DNA of 32,534 nucleotides from Rhodosorus marinus (taxonomy: Eukaryota > Rhodophyta > Stylonematophyceae > Stylonematales > Stylonemataceae), in the NCBI GenBank assembly GCA_029953675.1, contig JAMWBK010000016.1, positions 1 to 32,534 on the forward strand, read 5' to 3'. The translations under genes and the position numbers were made by a program. Numbering within the stretch: the stretch's first letter is position 1; each line of letters opens with the position of its first letter. Of this stretch, positions 27,427-32,534 are shown piece by piece. The notes beneath the pieces are model-generated. The model saw nothing but the letters and a program-made list of their open reading frames with translations. It was not told the origin of the DNA and searched no databases.

Positions 27427-29969
27427 TTACAATTTCGGAGCGACTGTTGGAGTAGGCGTCGGTAGTCTCTCGTCGATCTCATAGCCACAGAACAGTGTCG
27501 CACTTCCGGTTGCAGGGTCCATCATGCCGAAGGCCAAGTAGTCGACACCGGGAGTGAACTGGTAGCCGTGGCCGTTTGCCATCCCTTCCTCAGCTGCAGA
27601 GCATTAGGAGAAATTGATCAGATATCTATTTTGGTAGACAAATAAATAGAGATCGAAGCGAGGTTGACGTACCTCTGAAGACAAACCCAACGACGTCCGA
27701 GAGCTCATGTTTCGGTGAGTATGGACCTTCGTTGTTCACCTGGAAGCCAAGATCATAGTCTGCTTGACCTCCTATGCATGTGAAGTTCTGAGCGGCCATG
27801 AAGATCGCGGATCTCTTCAGAGCTACTACGCTGGGAATCAGCTCGGAGACGTTGCTCTGCCCCTCCAGAAACTCGATCGATTCTTTCAGACCCTCAACAT
27901 ACTGTGCGTTCTGTAGTCGAAGTAGTTTAAAGGTTGGATGGGTTCGTGAGTAGCTTCTTCTATGTCATAGTACAAACAAATTTTCTCTCTCACCTTTGAG
28001 TCGAAGAAAGTAAGCGCTCCGAGAAAATCATTCTCGCCTTCGCAAGTGAAATCCTTGAATTTCAACGATGTGAGAGGGTAGTTATGGTAGCCGAATCCCC
28101 AGTCTCTGTTCGGCAGACTTGAAGTCTCCGAGTTGAGGGCGACGTGATCCGGACACAACGCCGGGGGGAAGGAGATATCCTCCAACTTTTTCCAGACACC
28201 TACGGGGCTGATCGACAACTTCTCGTGGGGGATCGGCGTCGGCTCCGGAGTCGGCGTTGGGGTTGGAACTGGAGTCGTCCATCCTCCCCACTTGTATTGT
28301 GGGCAGATACTCCTCACGAATCCACTCTCGTCAAGTTCTATGTAGATAATATACTTCATCCCAATCTCCCACAAGAAACCGTTGTATTCTGGCAAAGATT
28401 CATCAGCTGTGACAAGCAGAGAACAGATGTTCAGAAAACAGGGTACCAGAGCTTCGAGAGAGAAACGCATTTTTGCAGAGAAGTCGCAGCAAAAAAGCTG
28501 CGAAACAGCATAATTTCTAGTCAAAACCTTACCAACAAAGAGCAGAAGGAGCTTGTTGGAGAGTTGGTGGTAAGGCGACCATGGCCCGTTCTTTCGAACC
28601 TCGGCGCTGAATGCGGGATTGTTCGTCGCTGGCTCGCAAGTTACGTCTTGGTTGAAGTAAAGAACGTTCGACCTGTCCAGGGCCATGATGTCCCGGAGCA
28701 AACTCGCATCCGCTTCACCTACAGACGTCCAAATTCTGCTCATGGTTTCCGGCAATCCTGGAACTGAACTCGAATCCTGTCAAGGAGAGCGCAGTCATTG
28801 AGATGGAGTCAGGACCGGGATAGGCGAAAGCACGCTTGCCTAGAGTGAACTCACCTTGGAATTCACTGCAATAAGTGTGGCAGAGGACGGATCCTCTACT
28901 TTGCAATTCTCAAAGTTAAATTTGACTCCCGCATTGGCTTTATTAGCCAGGCCGATGTTTTGATAAGGAAATTCAAAGGACAGCTCCGGAGAATCCACTA
29001 CGGTGTTGGAATAGTCAAACTCGGTGCTACGGGCCCAGTTGCAGAGCGACCCTTTCGGGCTGAGAGCTGCTACTGCGTAGTAGATGCCGCCCCGATCCTC
29101 CATATTGAGCGGTTTATTCATCCAATCGATTGGCTCTGGCAGCGGCGTCTCCCATGCCCACTGAGAATATGTACAAAGCGTCTCAGTTAGACCTTCGGCG
29201 TCCAGAATGACGTAGCTAAGGTACTTTACGCCGTCTTCGAAAGTGAAGCCTTCGACATCCGGCGAGCCTAATATAGAAGCCGAAGTAGCTCTTAGAAGAC
29301 GCGTGACGAGATAGCTGTTCAGTTCACGGTGTTTGCTTACCTCTGAAGATAAACCCGATCGGGTTCGAAATCGGCTCCGCGGGTGAGTGGGGCCAGACCG
29401 GGTCCACCGTCGCCGCAAGCCCTTCTTTTGCGCAGGTCACGTCCTGGTCGAAGATGAAAGTTGCAGAGCGCTCCAAGGACATGACGGTTTTGACTAACGC
29501 CGCGAAGTTCGGATCCGACTGGCCGTCAAGGATGCTCCCCAAGCTAGTAATCAATCCGGGAACCTCGGCAGCGTTCTGGTGTGGAGGGGAAAAGACGACT
29601 TTTAGTACTTAGTTCAGGTGAGGTTTCGGAATTCGGATCGGCTCAGATGGCATCTGCTTAGCTGGCATCTGCTTGGCTTACCGCGCAATCCAGCATAGAC
29701 ACTGCAGAGGTCGATGGGTCATCGACGACACAACCACCGGATCCGAATTTTAAGGAGCTGAGTGGGTAGCTTCTATGGGGGAATGTCCAGCTACGAGAAG
29801 AATTGCTCGTAAGGCGATCAGCGATGATGATCGAGTTCGGACAGTTCTCCCCACTCATCTCCGAGACGTATTCCCATACTCCCTCCGGTTCAATAGATAA
29901 TTCTTCATCCTGCTGGGCGCGTACGACCAGCACGAAGAAGACAACACATGTGAACACGCCTCTCAACAT
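27427..29969 (-). CDS. Seven-exon gene for a secreted protein of three tandem modules
   Basis: Proposed exons (minus order): 29969-29682, 29575-29341, 29288-28855, 28776-28533, 28406-27994, 27910-27673, 27593-27427. All introns are GT...AG, 52-126 nt, with phases 0,1,0,1,0,1. The product is 672 residues. MLRGVFTCVVFFVLVVRAQQ is a signal peptide. Each module has part a (SIxPxGVWE...CP...PLSSLKF...C), part b (VPGL...LDRSxxFxFxQDVTC...SP...GFIFR) and part c (G..F..GVKYL.Y..LDxxG....LC.Y..W). Parts c and a of successive modules share an exon, so intron positions repeat with the modules. (PT)n linkers lie between modules 2 and 3 and at the end. I do not recognise the family; an extracellular or wall role is inferred. 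The last codons, ...VAPKL, abut TTGTAAGAAG, which could be a splice donor, so more modules may have been lost at the telomere motif. The start is the Met opening the signal peptide; an upstream in-frame Met at 30005 is less likely. Confidence 0.8.
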
Positions 29970-30082
29970 TGTTTTGAGCTCCTCAGTAAACTGGCAGTAA
30001 AACATAAAAAGAATTCGATATTTATTTGATAGCTTTCATGTCATCACCGTCTTCCTAGAAATTTCCCAACCTCGAGGAGTTC

Positions 30083-30092
30083 CTCTTTATAG
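30083..30092 (-). promoter_or_regulatory. Candidate TATA box of the multi-module gene
   Basis: The minus strand reads CTATAAAGAG about 115 bp upstream of the proposed start. It shares TATAAAGAG with the box upstream of the secreted-protein gene at 3449-4075. Confidence 0.45.
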
Positions 30093-30332
30093 TTTGTCAC
30101 TGTATATGCCTGCTGATTGTCATCGCTCGGTTACATGACGGTGGATACGGATATGAACCAGCGTCTAGTACGATCGAACAGCATCTGAACCGCTCGAAAA
30201 TAGCCGATAATTAGAATCCTCTGGACTACGATTATTATTAAGCACTGTATTCTGTAGGTCTTGAATAGCTCTTCCAGGAGGACTTCTCGAACGACCTTGC
30301 TGAATACTGATGAGTGAGAGACCGAGTGTTCG
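30093..30332. other. Non-genic spacer
   Basis: No ORF, RNA gene or element end is recognised between the gene promoter and the duplicated segment. Confidence 0.4.
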
Positions 30333-31288
30333 CGAAATAATTATCGTAATACGGAGCTCCAATTCGTAGCTCTCCCCAATGATGACGTGCGCAGAAATTT
30401 TGCCTTGCTGATAAAGACCAAATCTTCGAGTCCGGCGGCCTCTGCAAGAGGAATAACCCAAGAAAAATCATGGGTTTGGAGTGGTTGCGGAGATGCTTTG
30501 CTGAGCATCCTACTGAATACTTGGCGCTCTTGAGGCGTTTAAGTGTCTCCCTTTGGCGATATTCCAGCCACATGCTTTCCGAGGCGCGTCATCTGCCCCT
30601 GGGGCTGCATGCTTCCCACCCTAGTTCTTAGTTCATCTTCACGCCGTGCGTAGCGCTTCAGGCTATGCTAGTAAAGTCCACCTAAATTGGCAACTGTTTT
30701 CAAAACATAAAGGACGACAGTAAAGCTCAAAATTAATCCTCACATCGAGCAGTTCGCTGCTACCACCAGCCAATATGGTGCTGAGGATCACGCGACGCGG
30801 CCAATGTCGAACGGAATTTGCCCCATAAAACCCTGCAGTAAGTTGGAATCAATAAAATCTTCCGGAATATTTTCGTCCCAATGCATACGACAAGAGTAAG
30901 CAAGTCTCTCTCCGAATCGATTGACCATCGTTGTTTCTTCTCTTTTACAAACTCAGGTAGTAGTGAAGTTCAATTTCATGCGAGTGCAAAGTTTCTAAAT
31001 ATAGGTTGCAGGAGAATCAATAATATCCTCCGTTTTCTTGTGGCCGAGGGCCAAGTTAAATGTATTTTTGAAGTTTTCTGGTTGGTCCCTTGATATGGTG
31101 GCCAGCACTTCCGGACGTGAACGAGCAATGCGTGGTCAGTCAGGAGAGTGGCCCTTAACGATTGGGCATTGCGGTGAGGGAACCAAGGCAACGGAAGAAG
31201 CATAGTTGCCTGGGCGTATCATAGACGCCTGGGGTTGTGCACGGTGAGTGACTGACCTAGTAGTCAGCTGCGACGATAGCCGCCGCAC
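30333..31288 (+). repeat. Duplicated mosaic segment, copy 2 (empty A site)
   Basis: Second copy of 26045-27065. It lacks the A insertion, keeps the B fragment (frame 30470-30631) and runs at its right edge into a longer A-like endonuclease fragment. Left flank GAGTGTTCG differs from the telomere motif flanking copy 1. Confidence 0.9.
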
Positions 31289-31400
31289 CACCTACGGTGA
31301 TCTGGCAGTCCCGAATCCCCAGACTAGTCGTTATCTGCCCGCAGCAGGAGAGCGCCGTGGTTTTGCCGCTGCCAGTATGCGTCGACATAAAGAGCTGACG
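31248..31400 (+). pseudogene. A-like endonuclease fragment
   Basis: The frame reads DLVVSCDDSRRTTYGDLAVP then NPQTSRYLPAAGERRG, aligned with A ORF2 (DLVITCDDSRPTTYVDLAVP then NPQASRYLPAAGERRG). It ends after SMRRHKEL near 31400. DNA divergence shows it is a distinct A-like copy, truncated on both sides. Confidence 0.75.
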
Positions 31401-31520
31401 GTATGCAAGGGCACTGTCTACCGAGACCGACTTGAACCGGTCGTGACTCCGGCCAACTGAAAAACTGGTCTGAGAAGCTGACTTTGCTAACTGACTGACT
31501 AGGTAGTGGACAAACAACAA
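31401..31520. other. Spacer, no feature recognised
   Basis: No coding signal. There are small CTGACTGACTAG-type repeats near 31488-31502. Confidence 0.3.
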
Positions 31521-31673
31521 GTCCGCTCGACGGACAATGTGTAGTCGGATTTGTAGCCATGTGATGCTGCTGTCTGCTCGACGGACAACGTGTAATCGGA
31601 TTTGTACCCTTGTGATGCTCTTGTCCGCTCGACCGACAATGTGTAATCAGATTTGTACCCATGTGACGCTTCT
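31521..31673 (+). repeat. 51-bp tandem repeat, three copies
   Basis: Units start at 31521, 31572 and 31623 with GTCCGCTCGACGGACAA (variants) and continue GTGTAATCGGATTTGTACCC. Each starts with a short inverted repeat, GTCCG-CTCGA-CGGAC, broken in unit 3. Flanks are unrelated. Confidence 0.85.
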
Positions 31674-31811
31674 ACCACAACGGCCGGGTTTGTCCTCGGA
31701 TCTTATTGAAAAATACTTACAACCGGGGGTGGGTGTCCTATGAGAGGGAGAGGAGACAGATCGATTTAAACAATCATAGGGTTTGCAGTGTTTATTTTTT
31801 TTTTTTAGCTC
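31674..31811. other. Spacer with T run
   Basis: It contains a run of about 14 T interrupted once upstream (31793-31806), next to the C ORF1 fragment. No gene is recognised. Confidence 0.35.
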
Positions 31812-32038
31812 TTATGTGGTGCATGTGGACTTTATTGCCTCCCATGCCTGCCTGCTGTGCCATCCAGACGCAATTCCGATTCTCCAAAGTGCCAACTCCC
31901 GAGGAGTTTTCCGGACTGGGATATTCGGATCCTTCACACAACGACACCCCGATCGACAAGTAAGCCTTTACACTGGCCAGGCGCTGGACCCAGACAACCT
32001 TCTGGGTTATACTCCATTCCAATTGGCACTCGGGTGTT
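31812..32038 (+). pseudogene. Family C ORF1 fragment next to the telomere
   Basis: One frame reads VHVDFIASHACLLCHPDAIP, matching AHVDFISSHASLLCHPDAIP of the C ORF1 at about 7230-7290. Later it reads QVSLYTGQALDPDNLLGY, matching QVTLYTGQALDTDNLLGY at about 7590-7650. The sequence between the two blocks is far shorter here. It ends at TGCGTTACGTTAGTTTGGGG, a decayed telomere unit. Confidence 0.75.
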
Positions 32039-32171
32039 TGCGTTACGTTAGTTTGGGGTTTTGGACGGCTTTGTTTGTGGAAAACGACGGAAAAAGGTGA
32101 TAAAAAGTTACAAGTATGATTGTGAAGGAGGTACGCGGGCCGTTAGTCTGGGGTTAGGTCCGGTGCTACAT
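32039..32171 (+). repeat. Decayed telomere units and spacer before the array
   Basis: GCGTTACGTTAGTTTGGGGT at about 32039 and GGGCCGTTAGTCTGGGGTTA at about 32137 are diverged units, separated by about 75 bases with no recognised content. Confidence 0.65.
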
Positions 32172-32534
32172 GGGGTTACGTTAGTCTGGGGTTACGTTAG
32201 TCTGGGGTTACGTTAGTCTGGGGTTACGTTAGTCTGGGGTTACGTTAGTCTGGGGTTACGTTAGTCTGGGGTTACGTTAGTCTGGGGTTACGTTAGTCTG
32301 GGGTTACGTTAGTCTGGGGTTACGTTAGTCTGGGGTTACGTTAGTCTGGGGTTACGTTAGTCTGGGGTTACGTTAGTCTGGGGTTACGTTAGTCTGGGGT
32401 TACGTTAGTCTGGGGTTACGTTAGTCTGGGGTTACGTTAGTCTGGGGTTACGTTAGTCTGGGTTACGTTAGTCTGGGGTTACGTTAGTCTGGGGTTACGT
32501 TAGTCTGGGGTTACGTTAGTCTGGGGTTACGTTG
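32172..32534 (+). repeat. Terminal telomere-type array, 16-bp unit
   Basis: There are 22 complete units of GGGGTTACGTTAGTCT plus a 12-base partial. The unit starting at 32460 has only three G, making it 15 bp; the rest are exact. The G-rich strand runs 5'-3' to the right edge, as expected at a right chromosome end. Such a long regular unit implies a telomerase RNA with a long template. Confidence 0.92.

Noticed and set aside
28144-28767. 207-residue plus-strand ORF
   Set aside because: It is antisense to exons 4 and 5 and an intron of the modular gene, which has signal peptide, splice sites and repeated modules on the other strand.
31521-31673. CRISPR-like array
   Set aside because: The units are contiguous tandem repeats without variable spacers, in a eukaryotic subtelomere.
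32172-32534. Assignment to the Yarrowia yeast lineage from the TTAGTC core
   Set aside because: The known Yarrowia unit is shorter, and the retroelement content does not suggest it. The species is left open.

Overview
This is a eukaryotic chromosome end. The right edge (32172-32534) is an array of a 16-bp telomere-type repeat, GGGGTTACGTTAGTCT, with its G-rich strand running toward the end of the window. Short-intron genes for secreted proteins confirm a nuclear eukaryotic genome. I cannot name the species; a unicellular alga or fungus-like organism is a guess only.

Most of the window is built from non-LTR retrotransposons of three related families, here called A, B and C. All have two ORFs. 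ORF1 shares an NVRP-type, RRM-like region. ORF2 has no N-terminal apurinic endonuclease; it has a reverse transcriptase whose catalytic box is Y/I-H-D-D, then a CCHC-type zinc finger and a restriction-like (PD-D/ExK) endonuclease at the C terminus. Family C, and some family B fragments, abut single or partial copies of the telomere repeat, so they look telomere-targeted. Family A makes dispersed, strongly 5'-truncated insertions ending in an (ATTC)n tail with short target-site duplications.

Layout. 1-2787: family A ORF2 copy on +, an inverted repeat of 14025-16767. 2788-3222: G-rich stretch and a C-like 3' fragment. 3449-4075 (-): small secreted Cys-rich protein gene. 4281-6310: non-genic, with two 320-bp tandem repeats, a long perfect palindrome and B/C fragments. 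6339-8550 (+): family C copy behind a telomere motif. 8560-13760 (-): a B fragment and a long, frameshifted B element. 14025-18770 (-): the most complete family A element. 18778-20791: A scraps and a gene of 44-residue ankyrin-like repeats, interrupted by an A insertion. 20795-26045 (-): head-to-tail chain of C copies separated by telomere motifs, one hit by an A insertion. 26045-27330: mosaic segment duplicated at 30333-31288. 27427-29969 (-): a seven-exon gene for a three-module secreted protein. 31288-32170: retroelement scraps, a 51-bp tandem repeat and a C ORF1 fragment leading into the telomere.

The working picture is a subtelomere where telomerase-type repeats and telomere-seeking retrotransposons alternate, with truncated, nested and recombined copies around a few secreted-protein genes. 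Telomere motifs point both ways, so the region has been inverted or fused. Several frameshifts fall in homopolymers and may be sequencing errors.
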